Below are positions 48,324 through 57,137 of a stretch of 64,000 nucleotides of DNA, in pieces. The notes beneath the pieces are model-generated. The model was not told the origin of the DNA. It saw only the letters and a list, made by a program, of their open reading frames with translations, and did not search any database. The number at the start of each line of letters is the position of its first letter. Positions within the stretch are counted from its first letter, which is position 1. The DNA is from Croceicoccus mobilis (GTDB lineage Bacteria; Pseudomonadota; Alphaproteobacteria; Sphingomonadales; Sphingomonadaceae): NCBI RefSeq assembly GCF_001661965.1, contig NZ_LYWZ01000025.1, positions 248,001 through 312,000 of the forward strand, in the 5' to 3' direction. The position numbers and the translations under genes are program-made.

Positions 48324-49226
48324 CTAAAGCCTGTTCAGCAGATTTGCGATAAGCGCGACATCATTCGCGAAATTGCAGCGCGAGCGTACTCGAAAGAGGT
48401 TCCAGCATCGCAGGCCGCGCGCAAGGCGCAGTAGAATGGCCCTGTGCGCCTGCTGATTTGCAAGGCCGATGGCAATCTCAATCCGGTACAAGGCATTGGT
48501 AAGCGCAGGGAATTTCTGGCTGCCGACCAGGCTTTCGAGCTTGGGCGGGCCATTTTCGGCCGAATGAATGAACACCAGCTCGCAAAGGGGAAGGGGCAGC
48601 CCGTCGCCTGACAGAGGGCCGGTTTTGCTTATATTGCCCAGATCTGCAAAAAATTTGTCCGCGCCGGGTTCGATCGGCTCCAATCGCGCAGCACCCGTTA
48701 ATTCAAAAGCATCCGCGCAAAGTTTGATTCGGTCCCTGTCAGGCCACGCGTAGATGCCGTCATCACGCATTTCGATGAGCAGCACATCGTCCGATCTATG
48801 CGAGAAGCCATGTTGCGCCAATGCTGCGGCAAGAGTTGACTTGCCCTCTCCCGATTGTCCGGTGAATGCGATGACCCGGCCATCGCTTACGACGCTGCTG
48901 GCATGCAGCGGGATCAGCCCGTTAAGCCAGGCGACCGCGCCATAGACAGTGCCATTATAAAAAAGGTCGGTTTCCTCCGCACTACCCTCGCGCCCTTGCG
49001 AAATGGCAATGCCTTGTCCTTGACGATAATAGAAACGTGTTCCTGCCGGCGTGGTGAACAGGAAGCTGTCAGCACGAAGCTGGATGACCTGATTATCGAC
49101 GAGCGGAGTGTCGAGCCTGTCGGGAACGGGCTCGTTCAGGATCCGCATCTCTTCACGGATGATGGCGGGAAAGCGCGAGGGGGCCGACGCGTCCGGCAAA
49201 GCCTGCTCAATCGGCAAAGGCGGCAT
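48324..49226 (-). CDS. HPr kinase-like lasso peptide kinase (K)
   Basis: 300 residues. The P-loop of the HPr kinase/phosphorylase family is G123-Q-S-G-E-G-K-S130 (IAFTGQSGEGKSTLAAAL), preceded by LNGLIPLHASSVVSDGR and followed by HRSDDVLLIEMRDDGIYAWP with the catalytic-type Asp pair. The two-domain PTS role of HPrK is unlikely here; by context it resembles the PadeK/ThcoK kinases that phosphorylate the C-terminal Ser of a lasso precursor, and this precursor ends in Ser. ATG 49226 lies 20 nt inside the 3' end of recJ. The phosphorylation target is inference. Confidence 0.85.
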   Translation of the reverse strand: MPPLPIEQALPDASAPSRFPAIIREEMRILNEPVPDRLDTPLVDNQVIQLRADSFLFTTPAGTRFYYRQGQGIAISQGREGSAEETDLFYNGTVYGAVAWLNGLIPLHASSVVSDGRVIAFTGQSGEGKSTLAAALAQHGFSHRSDDVLLIEMRDDGIYAWPDRDRIKLCADAFELTGAARLEPIEPGADKFFADLGNISKTGPLSGDGLPLPLCELVFIHSAENGPPKLESLVGSQKFPALTNALYRIEIAIGLANQQAHRAILLRLARGLRCWNLFRVRSRCNFANDVALIANLLNRL

Positions 49227-51015
49227 CTTCCAGAATTAGCTCCGCAGCTGGCGTGTTACCCCAATCATCGATCTTGGCCCGCCCGGCCAGCCACAGCTTG
49301 CGACCGCGCGATCCATGAAGCAACGCCTGCCCCATCTCGGTCTCCTCTGCGCGAAAGGCTATTGCCTTGAAACGGCCGCCATCCTGCCCTGCGGCGATTA
49401 GGCGGACATGCCCCTGTCCGACGACATCTGCCTTGATCAGCGTCACCGGCCCGATCGCGACACGAGGGGCGGGCCAGCCGACGCCATAGGGGCCGGCGGC
49501 CTCCATCTGCTCCACCAGCGCAGGGTTCAGTCCGCGTGGTGACAGCGAGAGATCGAGCGTCAGGGCGCGCGATGCCATCGCCCGTTCCACATCTCGGCCC
49601 AGGCGTTCATCGAGAAAATCGCGGAACGCGTCGAGCCTGGCTTCCTCTATGGTCAGGCCGGCCGCCATGGCGTGACCGCCGCCCTTGACCAGCAGGTCTG
49701 CTTCGCGCGCGGCGATGACGGCTGCGCCCAGATCGACGCCCGCCAGCGACCGGCCCGACCCCTTGCCAAGCATCACGCCGTCTTCCGCTTCGTCATCGAT
49801 GGCGATCACGAAGACCGGCTTGCCCACCTTTTCCTTGAGGCGCCCGGCCACGATGCCGATGACACCCGGATGCCAGCCGCGCCCGGCGACGACGACGACC
49901 TGCCGGTTATGCTGTGCGGAAAGCTGCGCTTCGGCAGCTTCCTGAACCGCGGCTTCGATCGCGCGGCGTTCTTCGTTCAAGACGTCGAGCCGGGCAGCGA
50001 TCTCGCGGGCTTCGTCCATGTCATCGCTGGTCAGCAACCGCACGCCGAGGCTGGAATCGCCGATCCGGCCTGCCGCGTTGATGCGCGGCCCAAGGGCAAA
50101 GCCGAGATCACTTGCCTGCGGTGCGCGTTTGACCCGTCCGGCATCGATCAGCGCGGCAATGCCCGCGTTCTGGCGGCGTGCCATGATCTTCAAGCCCTGA
50201 GCCACGAAAGCGCGGTTCAACCCGTGAAGCGCGGCGACATCGGCGACCGTACCCAGCGCGACCAGATCGAGCAGGGCCATCAGGTCGGGTTCTTGGCGTT
50301 CTTGAAAATAGCCCTTCTGCCGCAAGACCCGCACCAGCGCGATGCCGAGCAGGAACGCCACGCCGACCGCGGCCAGATGTCCGTGCGAAGCCGCATCGTC
50401 GGTGGAATCGAGGCGGTTCGGATTTACCAGCGCCGCTGCGCGCGGGAGCGTGCTGGCACATTTGTGGTGGTCGACGACGATCACATCCACGCCCACCTCC
50501 GCCGCGGCGTCCAGCGCCTCATGCGCCATGGCGCCGCAATCGACGGTGACGATCAGGCTGGAGCCGTCCCTTGCCAGCTGCACCAGGGATTCTCCGGTCG
50601 GACCGTAACCCTCTAGCAGGCGGTCTGGGATGTAATGGCCGGGATCGACGCCCAGTTGCCGTAAGAGCCGGATCAGCAGCGCCGCACTCGTGGCTCCATC
50701 GACGTCGTAATCGCCATAGATGGTGATCGCCTCCCCGCTCAGCACGGCCTGTGCGATACGCTGCGCAGCCTCGTCCATGTCGTGAAAGATCGAGGGGTCG
50801 GGGAGGAAGTCGCGCAAGGTGGGGCGCATCTGGCGATCCACGTCATGCTCCTCCACCCCGCGTGACAGCAGCAGCTGGCGCAGCAGCCCCAGCCCGTCAC
50901 CATCATCGCCAAGCGCCATGTTGCCGCCGCGCCAACGCCACGCCCGCCCGCTCAGCGATGCGGATACGTTGCAGACGAAGCCATGTAGATTGCGTGTTTC
51001 GAGACCGGGACCCAT
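49207..51015 (-). CDS. recJ: Single-stranded-DNA-specific exonuclease RecJ
   Basis: 602 residues from about ATG 51015 (in-frame longer start at 51066 is possible). DHH-family motifs in order: ITIYGDYDVDGATSAALL, IVTVDCGA, DVIVVDHHKC, LDLVALGTVADVAAL, GPRINAAGRIGDSSLG, GRGWHPGVIGIVAGRLKEK and the DHHA1 signature LVKGGGHAMAAGLT. It degrades 5' single-stranded DNA in recombination and repair. Its stop overlaps the start of the lasso kinase gene by 20 nt, so the two may be co-transcribed. Confidence 0.95.
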   Translation of the reverse strand: MGPGLETRNLHGFVCNVSASLSGRAWRWRGGNMALGDDGDGLGLLRQLLLSRGVEEHDVDRQMRPTLRDFLPDPSIFHDMDEAAQRIAQAVLSGEAITIYGDYDVDGATSAALLIRLLRQLGVDPGHYIPDRLLEGYGPTGESLVQLARDGSSLIVTVDCGAMAHEALDAAAEVGVDVIVVDHHKCASTLPRAAALVNPNRLDSTDDAASHGHLAAVGVAFLLGIALVRVLRQKGYFQERQEPDLMALLDLVALGTVADVAALHGLNRAFVAQGLKIMARRQNAGIAALIDAGRVKRAPQASDLGFALGPRINAAGRIGDSSLGVRLLTSDDMDEAREIAARLDVLNEERRAIEAAVQEAAEAQLSAQHNRQVVVVAGRGWHPGVIGIVAGRLKEKVGKPVFVIAIDDEAEDGVMLGKGSGRSLAGVDLGAAVIAAREADLLVKGGGHAMAAGLTIEEARLDAFRDFLDERLGRDVERAMASRALTLDLSLSPRGLNPALVEQMEAAGPYGVGWPAPRVAIGPVTLIKADVVGQGHVRLIAAGQDGGRFKAIAFRAEETEMGQALLHGSRGRKLWLAGRAKIDDWGNTPAAELILEDAAFAD

Positions 51016-51104
51016 GCTGCGATGATAACACGGCTTTTCGCCAATGGGGCGGGCGGGCGTGGCCACGGATGGAATTATCCACCGCTATGGGGCAGGGTGG
51101 GGTG

Positions 51105-51616
51105 ATGGGAACAGATATGGATGAGGGGCTGGTCATAATCTGGCATTCGCGCACCGGCGGAGCGGCCGCGATGGCGCGCGCTGCGATGCAGGGGGCTGCG
51201 AAATATGCTCCCGACATTCCGGCCCGGCTGATTCCGGCGGACGCCGCGAATGCCAAACACGTGATCGGCGCGAGGGCTTGCCTGTTCGTCTGCCCCGAGA
51301 ACCTGGCATCGATGACCGGTGTCATGAAAGAGTTTTTCGACCGCAGCTATTATCCCGTGCTCGCCGCCGGAGAGCGGATAGCGGGCCGCCCATATGCGAC
51401 GGCCATCGCCGCAGGTTCCGATGAGAGGGGGCGACGCGGCAAATCGACCGGATCGTGACAGGCTGGCGGCTCAAGCGATTGGCAGAGCCCCTGATTTGCA
51501 ATTTCCACGCCCAGACACCCGAAGAGATCATGGCCGATAAAGTTCTGGATGAAGAAGACCGCAGGCGGTGCGAGGAACTGGGGGGCGGGCTTGCTGCTTA
51601 TCTTGACCTTTGCTGA
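51105..51616 (+). pseudogene. Flavodoxin-like protein, frameshifted
   Basis: The first frame encodes GTDMDEGLVIIWHSRTGGAA, a flavodoxin-type phosphate-binding start, and runs to LASMTGVMKEFFDRSYYPVL and AAGSD. It then meets a stop shortly after a run of five G at 51427-51431. A second frame continues the same family from RQIDRIVTGWRLKRL to AAYLDLC and ends TGA 51614-51616. One extra G in the run would join them (SDERGATRQIDRI), giving about 170 residues, normal for the family. Either a real loss, phase variation, or a read error in a homopolymer. Confidence 0.7.
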
Positions 51617-51670
51617 AATGCCGGGCGGAAACTTACTTAACGGCAAAGAAATATGTCCTGCTTCGGGATA

Positions 51671-51685
51671 GGTCCAAATTGGACC
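51671..51685. promoter_or_regulatory. Perfect 15-bp palindrome
   Basis: GGTCCAAATTGGACC is a perfect 7-bp inverted repeat with one central base in the 192-bp gap before the DUF4261-like gene. It has no T-tract and could be an operator. No regulator gene is adjacent, so the role is open. Confidence 0.35.
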
Positions 51686-51808
51686 CTACGGCGGCTCGTC
51701 AACAGCGTTAAACTTCGCTAGTGACACATGTCTAAGCGATTGTGATTTGCTGCAATTTTGCACATTTCCATTCGACATTTCGCAATATCACACGGGAACG
51801 TTCGGAAA

Positions 51809-52522
51809 GTGCGGGTTTTTATCTTAACCCTGTTCTTCAAATGCGAGCCGGGGCCACTGCAAGAGCATGTGGCGGCAGAGCTCGACGCACGTGGCTGGCG
51901 CGTGAAGACCACGGATGGAGATGACGGCCTTTTCGTGTCGAGGGATGGCGATGATGCTGGCGTCTATCTCGTGAATACCGGGCTACCGGTCAGTGATGGT
52001 GAAGTCGCGGCGATCGATCATCGCTTCGGGGCCGATCCCGCAGCGATCGCCGGTTGCGCAAAGGTTGAACTCACACCGCGAGAAAACGGTGACCTCGGCG
52101 ATCCGGTCGAGCGGCTGCGGGAGATGGCGGCGATCGCTCTTGCGCTGGTTGACGATAGGGTCACGGCAATATGGTGGGGCGGCGCACGAAGCCTGATTTC
52201 GCCCGACTTGTTTCAGCGTAGCGTTGGCGCCTGGCTTGCCGACGGCGCTTTCCCAGCGCTGGGCTTCACCGCGTTGGAGCGCGATGGCGACGGCCTTGTT
52301 CACTCGATCGGGCTCGGTCTGCTGGCAGGACAGGAGATCGCGGTGCATCCGGGGGGATTGGCAAATTCGCCGCCGGATCAGGCCCGGCTTGCCATCCGGG
52401 TTATAGATTTTCTCGTGCGCGAAGGCCCGTTGATGCAATCGCAGTCGATGGATGTCGAGGGGTTCGGGCCCGTGCGCTTCGAGATCGAGCAAAATAAAGG
52501 TAACATTAACCTTTATTGCTAA
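51809..52522 (+). CDS. Hypothetical protein, DUF4261-like
   Basis: 237 residues from GTG 51809 (CGGAAA upstream); an in-frame GTG/ATG further up would add residues without support. Starts VRVFILTLFFKCEP, then a soluble alpha/beta protein with an acidic middle (DGDDGLFVSRDGDDAGVYLV) and a late GLGLLAGQEIAVHP. The overall pattern recalls DUF4261 proteins but the match is weak. No signal peptide. It precedes an AHH-type nuclease by 44 nt on the same strand, raising the question of a functional pair. Confidence 0.5.
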   Translation: MRVFILTLFFKCEPGPLQEHVAAELDARGWRVKTTDGDDGLFVSRDGDDAGVYLVNTGLPVSDGEVAAIDHRFGADPAAIAGCAKVELTPRENGDLGDPVERLREMAAIALALVDDRVTAIWWGGARSLISPDLFQRSVGAWLADGAFPALGFTALERDGDGLVHSIGLGLLAGQEIAVHPGGLANSPPDQARLAIRVIDFLVREGPLMQSQSMDVEGFGPVRFEIEQNKGNINLYC

Positions 52523-52566
52523 CGCAGGTGATAACATCCCCCCGCTTAGTAGCGGATGGGTCTGAT

Positions 52567-53127
52567 ATGTTAATTGAGCTTCACGTAAGCAATAAACCGG
52601 AACGGAAATTCCGGTCTGTGAACAAGAGAGGTACAGCCGGATACAGTCCGGGCTGGCAACGGCATCACTTGCTGCCGCGCCAGCTATTGCAAAGCAAGTG
52701 CTTGAAACCTTTCCTGAATGAACTCGTTCATGAAGGGTTGGGCTTTGAAGATTTCCGCACGAATGGACTTCTGCTTCCCGGCACGGAAAAGCTGGCATTG
52801 AAGCAGGGCCTGCCGCTGCACAGGGGGCCACACCGCCTCTATAACGAAATGGTGCTAGAAAGGGTCGGCGCAATCGAGATGGCTTGGTCAGAGGCCAAGA
52901 ATGGCAGGACGAATCTGTCCGGAATTCCGGATAAAACACGTCGCGCCCGTGCAAATGCCGAAGCAATGGAGCGTCTTGGCCTGCTGCAGCGCGCCCTGCG
53001 CCGCCGCCTCGTCAGCTCGTCGGGTAAGCCGATGGTGCTCAACCGGAAGGATCCGATCGGCGCGAACATCGACTTCTCGCATCTCGATGCAATGGCTGAA
53101 ACGCTCTGGCAGGATACCTCCGGCTAG
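52567..53127 (+). CDS. AHH-family HNH-like nuclease (predicted)
   Basis: 186 residues from ATG 52567. The AHH nuclease pattern is present: YSPGWQRHHLLPRQLL with H33-H34, and LHRGPHRLYNEM with H85, H89 and Y92. The family belongs to the HNH/EndoVII superfamily and is found mostly as the toxic C-terminal domain of polymorphic toxins; here it is a short stand-alone protein without secretion domains. It could be a cytoplasmic nuclease or a residual toxin domain. A terminator separates it from convergent leuA. Confidence 0.65.
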   Translation: MLIELHVSNKPERKFRSVNKRGTAGYSPGWQRHHLLPRQLLQSKCLKPFLNELVHEGLGFEDFRTNGLLLPGTEKLALKQGLPLHRGPHRLYNEMVLERVGAIEMAWSEAKNGRTNLSGIPDKTRRARANAEAMERLGLLQRALRRRLVSSSGKPMVLNRKDPIGANIDFSHLDAMAETLWQDTSG

Positions 53128-53129
53128 GC

Positions 53130-53156
53130 GGGCGCACCGGCCTGGCCGGCGCGCCC
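53130..53156. terminator. Terminator hairpin between AHH nuclease and leuA
   Basis: GGGCGC (53130-53135) pairs with GCGCCC (53151-53156) and the inner CCGGCC/GGCCGG extends the stem with one mismatch. It lies in the 37-nt gap between convergent genes. No T-tract, so efficiency is uncertain. Confidence 0.55.
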
Positions 53157-53164
53157 ACAACAGA

Positions 53165-54850
53165 TCAGCCTTCCTGTAACTGCCACGCGCCATTCGCGGC
53201 GCTGAGGATCGCGCGGACGCTGGCCGTGGCGATATCTTCGTCAATACCCACGCCCCAGATCGTGTCGCCGCCGGGCAGCACGCATTCGACATAGGCTGCA
53301 GCCCGTGCATCCGATCCCTTGGTCATGGCGTGTTCGGAGTAATCGTTCACCTCCAGCGCCAGTCCGAAACTGTCACGCAAGGTAGCGATGACAGAGCTGA
53401 TGAGGCCATTGCCGCGGCCCGACACGCTCTTCTCTTCGCCATTGACAGCGATCTTGCCGCTGAAGACGCGCGTACCATCGGCGGCGCGGGCCTCTTCATA
53501 TTCGACAAGCTGGAAATGCTGCGGTCGCGACAGCTTGTATTCGTTGCGGAACGCCTGCCAGATATCCTCGGCATTCAGTTCGCGGCCAGTCTCGTCGGCC
53601 ATGTTCTGCACGGCTTTGGAGAAATGCGGCTGCAGGCGCTTGGGCAGCTTCAGGCCCTTGTCCTGCTCCAGCACCCAGGCGAAGCCGCCCTTGCCGGACT
53701 GCGAGTTGACGCGGATCACCGCCTCGTAATTGCGGCCCAGATCGGCGGGGTCGATGGGCAGATAGGGCACGCGCCAGAACTCATCGTTCTGCTGGTCGTG
53801 CGCTTCGAAACCCTTTTTGATCGCGTCCTGATGGCTGCCCGAAAACGCGGTGAAGACCAGTTCCCCGCCATAAGGGTGGCGCTGGTGCACAGGGATCTGG
53901 TTGCAGTATTCGACCGTCTCGATCACGGAATCGATGTCGGAGAAATCAAGCTCCGGATCCACGCCCTGCGTGTACATGTTCAATGCCATGGTCACGAGGC
54001 AGCAATTGCCCGTGCGCTCGCCATTACCGAACAGGCAGCCCTCGATCCGGTCGGCGCCCGCCATCAGGCCCAGTTCCGCCGCGGCAACGCCGGTGCCACG
54101 GTCATTGTGAGTATGCAGGCTGATCACCGCGCTTTCGCGGTTGGGCAGGTTGCGGCAGAAATATTCGATCTGGTCGGCGTAGATATTGGGCGTTGCCGCC
54201 TCGACCGTGGCCGGCAGGTTGAGGATGATCGGCTTTTCAGGCGTCGGCTGCAGGATTTCCATCACCGCCTCACAGCATTGGATCGAGAAATCCAGTTCGG
54301 CCGTCGAAAACGTCTCCGGCGAATATTCGAAATGCCAGTCGGTGTCGGGGCGCTTGGCGGCCTCGTCACGGATGACCTTCGCGCCCTTTACCGCGATCTC
54401 GCGCACTTCGTCCTTCGTCATGCGGAACACGATGTCGCGCCATGCCGGGCTGACCGCATTATAGACGTGGACGATGGCCTGCTTGGCGCCTTCCAGGCTT
54501 TCGAAGCTGCGGCGGATCAGGTCCTCGCGGCTTTGCGTCAGCACCTGCACCATCACGTCATCGGGAATGCGGTCGCCACGCACGAGGCCCTGGATGAAGT
54601 CGAATTCGGTCGCGCCCGCTGCGGGAAAGCCGACTTCGATTTCCTTCAGTCCCACGCTTACCAGCGTGTCGAAAAAGCGGTTCTTCTTCACCGCGTCCAT
54701 CGGGTCGATCAGCGACTGGTTGCCGTCGCGCATGTCGGTCGACAGCCAGCGGGGTGCCTTGGTGATGGTATTGCCCGGCCACTGGCGGTCAGTGATCGGC
54801 ACGGTCGGGAACGGTCGGTATTTGACCGAAGGGTTCTGCAGCATGGTCAT
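53165..54850 (-). CDS. leuA: 2-isopropylmalate synthase
   Basis: 561 residues of the long (type 2) LeuA class: RPFPTVPITDRQWPG, WLSTDMRDGNQSLIDPMD with the metal-site Asp, KEIEVGFPAAGATEFDF, SLHTHNDRGTGVAAAELG with HxH, and a C-terminal LeuA dimer (regulatory) domain. It condenses acetyl-CoA and 2-oxoisovalerate, the first leucine step. ATG 54850 is used (ATG 54844 is also in frame). A Leu-rich leader peptide and attenuator-like structures lie upstream, and the ilvBHC genes follow at 56-59 kb. Confidence 0.96.
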   Translation of the reverse strand: MTMLQNPSVKYRPFPTVPITDRQWPGNTITKAPRWLSTDMRDGNQSLIDPMDAVKKNRFFDTLVSVGLKEIEVGFPAAGATEFDFIQGLVRGDRIPDDVMVQVLTQSREDLIRRSFESLEGAKQAIVHVYNAVSPAWRDIVFRMTKDEVREIAVKGAKVIRDEAAKRPDTDWHFEYSPETFSTAELDFSIQCCEAVMEILQPTPEKPIILNLPATVEAATPNIYADQIEYFCRNLPNRESAVISLHTHNDRGTGVAAAELGLMAGADRIEGCLFGNGERTGNCCLVTMALNMYTQGVDPELDFSDIDSVIETVEYCNQIPVHQRHPYGGELVFTAFSGSHQDAIKKGFEAHDQQNDEFWRVPYLPIDPADLGRNYEAVIRVNSQSGKGGFAWVLEQDKGLKLPKRLQPHFSKAVQNMADETGRELNAEDIWQAFRNEYKLSRPQHFQLVEYEEARAADGTRVFSGKIAVNGEEKSVSGRGNGLISSVIATLRDSFGLALEVNDYSEHAMTKGSDARAAAYVECVLPGGDTIWGVGIDEDIATASVRAILSAANGAWQLQEG

Positions 54851-54878
54851 GTGAGTGTCGCTTTGCTTGATCGGATCT

Positions 54879-54982
54879 CGATGCGTCAGCCTTTTGCCCT
54901 GTGGGCGGTCAGCCGGTCTAAGTCATGTCCCCCGGGGCGCCAGCCGCGCCGTGGACACGACGCATCGCCTCACGCCCGGGGG
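54879..54982 (-). promoter_or_regulatory. Attenuator-like alternative RNA structures before leuA
   Basis: Two mutually exclusive pairings exist: 54929-54939 with 54973-54982 (CCCCCGGGGCG against CGCCCGGGGG) and 54879-54887 with 54959-54967 (9 perfect pairs, CGATGCGTC against GACGCATCG). The first arm of the first pairing lies within the last codons of the leader peptide, so ribosome position would decide which forms. A classic T-tract is not evident, so termination could be Rho-dependent or the structures may act on translation. Confidence 0.6.
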
Positions 54983-55020
54983 CGGATAAGTCGCAGGAGT
55001 AGTCCGAGCTTTGCGTTCAT
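54970..55020 (-). CDS. Leucine-rich leader peptide of leuA
   Basis: A 16-residue open frame from ATG 55020 to TGA 54970 reads MNAKLGLLLRLIRPRA, with five Leu codons, one of them the rarer CTA, close together. It lies 119 nt before the leuA start and is followed by alternative stem structures, the classic layout of a branched-chain amino-acid attenuator, as predicted for several alphaproteobacterial leuA genes. The ribosome site upstream is weak (AGGC). No other short frame in this gap is as Leu-rich. Confidence 0.8.
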   Translation of the reverse strand: MNAKLGLLLRLIRPRA

Positions 55021-55070
55021 GGGGCTGCCTATGATGCCGATTGCATCGTTTGTAAAGTAAAAGCCTTACC

Positions 55071-55102
55071 AAAAAGGGCGCTCTCCCGCAGGAAAGCGCC
55101 CT
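55071..55102 (-). terminator. Rho-independent terminator of the YceI gene
   Basis: AGGGCGCT (55075-55082) pairs with AGCGCCCT (55095-55102); on the minus strand the stem is followed by TTTTT (complement of 55071-55075). It ends the YceI transcript just before the leuA leader. Confidence 0.85.
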
Positions 55103-55123
55103 ATCTTGCATTGGCGGAGCAGC

Positions 55124-55780
55124 TTACTGCTTTTCGAAAGCCGCTTCGATGTCGAGCGTGACCTTGTCGGAGACGTAGGGCACAAAGGCCGACACACCGA
55201 ACTGCGAACGCAGCACCGTGGCGCGACCGTGGAAGCCGATCGTTTCCGCCTTCGTCATCGGGTTGGTGCCAGCGCCGGTGAATTCGGCCGCAATCAGCAC
55301 CGGACGCGTAACGCCGTTCATGGTGAGATCGCCAAAGATATTGGCAGTGGTCGCACCGGTCGGCTCGACCTTGGTCGAAACGAAATGCGCGTCAGCCGGT
55401 TCAGGGCCAAAGAAATCGGGCTCGGCTCCGTCGGCGCCTGCGCGCAGCAGGTGGTCCTTCAGCTCTGGCTCGGCCACGGTGACCGAAGAAACCGGGATCG
55501 TCACATCCAGCTTCGCAGCGGCAGGATTGGCAGGGTCCAGCTCAAGCGAGCCGGTCACGCTGCCGAAGATGCCGAAGTAATCGGTAAATCCGAAATGGTT
55601 GACGCGAAATCCGACCAGCGTGTGGGCGGGGTCAGTGGCATAGGTGCCGGCGGTTACGCGCGACACATCGACCTGGCCGGGCAGGGCGGCATCGTCCTGC
55701 GCGAGCAGCGGGGCAGCGGCAATGCCTGCGCCCGAGAGCGCGAGGGCGGCGATGGCGGCACGGGTCTTCGTGAACTTCAT
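55124..55780 (-). CDS. YceI family periplasmic protein
   Basis: 218 residues from ATG 55780, with a perfect AAGGAGGAG ribosome site upstream. A signal peptide ends PLLAQD. The YceI lipocalin-like beta barrel is typical: GTYATDPAHTLVGFRVNHFGFTDYFGIF, the VTIPVSSVTV strand, ADAHFVSTKVEP and NIFGDLTMNGVTRPVLI. Family members bind isoprenoids such as polyprenyl compounds in the periplasm; the ligand here is unknown. It lies between ilvC and leuA, monocistronic by its terminators. Confidence 0.92.
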   Translation of the reverse strand: MKFTKTRAAIAALALSGAGIAAAPLLAQDDAALPGQVDVSRVTAGTYATDPAHTLVGFRVNHFGFTDYFGIFGSVTGSLELDPANPAAAKLDVTIPVSSVTVAEPELKDHLLRAGADGAEPDFFGPEPADAHFVSTKVEPTGATTANIFGDLTMNGVTRPVLIAAEFTGAGTNPMTKAETIGFHGRATVLRSQFGVSAFVPYVSDKVTLDIEAAFEKQ

Positions 55781-55900
55781 GATCAGTCTCCTCCTTGGAA
55801 TGAGCTTGCGACGTAATTTGGCGCATCGCGGGCAATCCTGAAAGAAGGCACAGAGTTGTAACTGCTGAAGTTTCCGTTTCATCCTATTCTAAAACAAGAG

Positions 55901-55935
55901 AAAAAAATCCCGCCGCCCCGTTAAAGGGCGGCGGG
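55901..55935 (-). terminator. Rho-independent terminator of ilvC
   Basis: CCCGCCGCCC (55909-55918) pairs perfectly with GGGCGGCGGG (55926-55935). On the minus strand the stem is followed by ATTTTTTT (complement of the A-run 55901-55908). It ends the ilvBHC operon 75 nt after ilvC. Confidence 0.92.
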
Positions 55936-56009
55936 CTTCACGACCCGTCGGGGAAGCCATGCGCGCGGCATTTCCGAAACCGCGCGGGACGCATGGCCTT
56001 TTGGCGGAC

Positions 56010-57041
<1,032 letters not shown>

Positions 57042-57137
57042 TTATGCCCGGCGGAATAGTGCAGGGCGGTTAGACGGGCCGACACGCAGGATCAATGGGC
57101 GTGAATGCGGCCGCTCGGTTTCAATAAACTTGTGCTG

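Noticed and set aside
48324-49226. K considered as the PTS HPr kinase/phosphorylase
   Set aside because: No HPr, EIIA or PTS regulator genes are adjacent, the N-terminal part differs from canonical HPrK, and the gene lies directly before a Ser-ending lasso precursor.
51796-51803. Further GAACGTTC before the DUF4261-like gene
   Set aside because: Only the 8-bp core matches, without the TG/CA flanks; about one such 8-mer is expected by chance in a 64-kb window.
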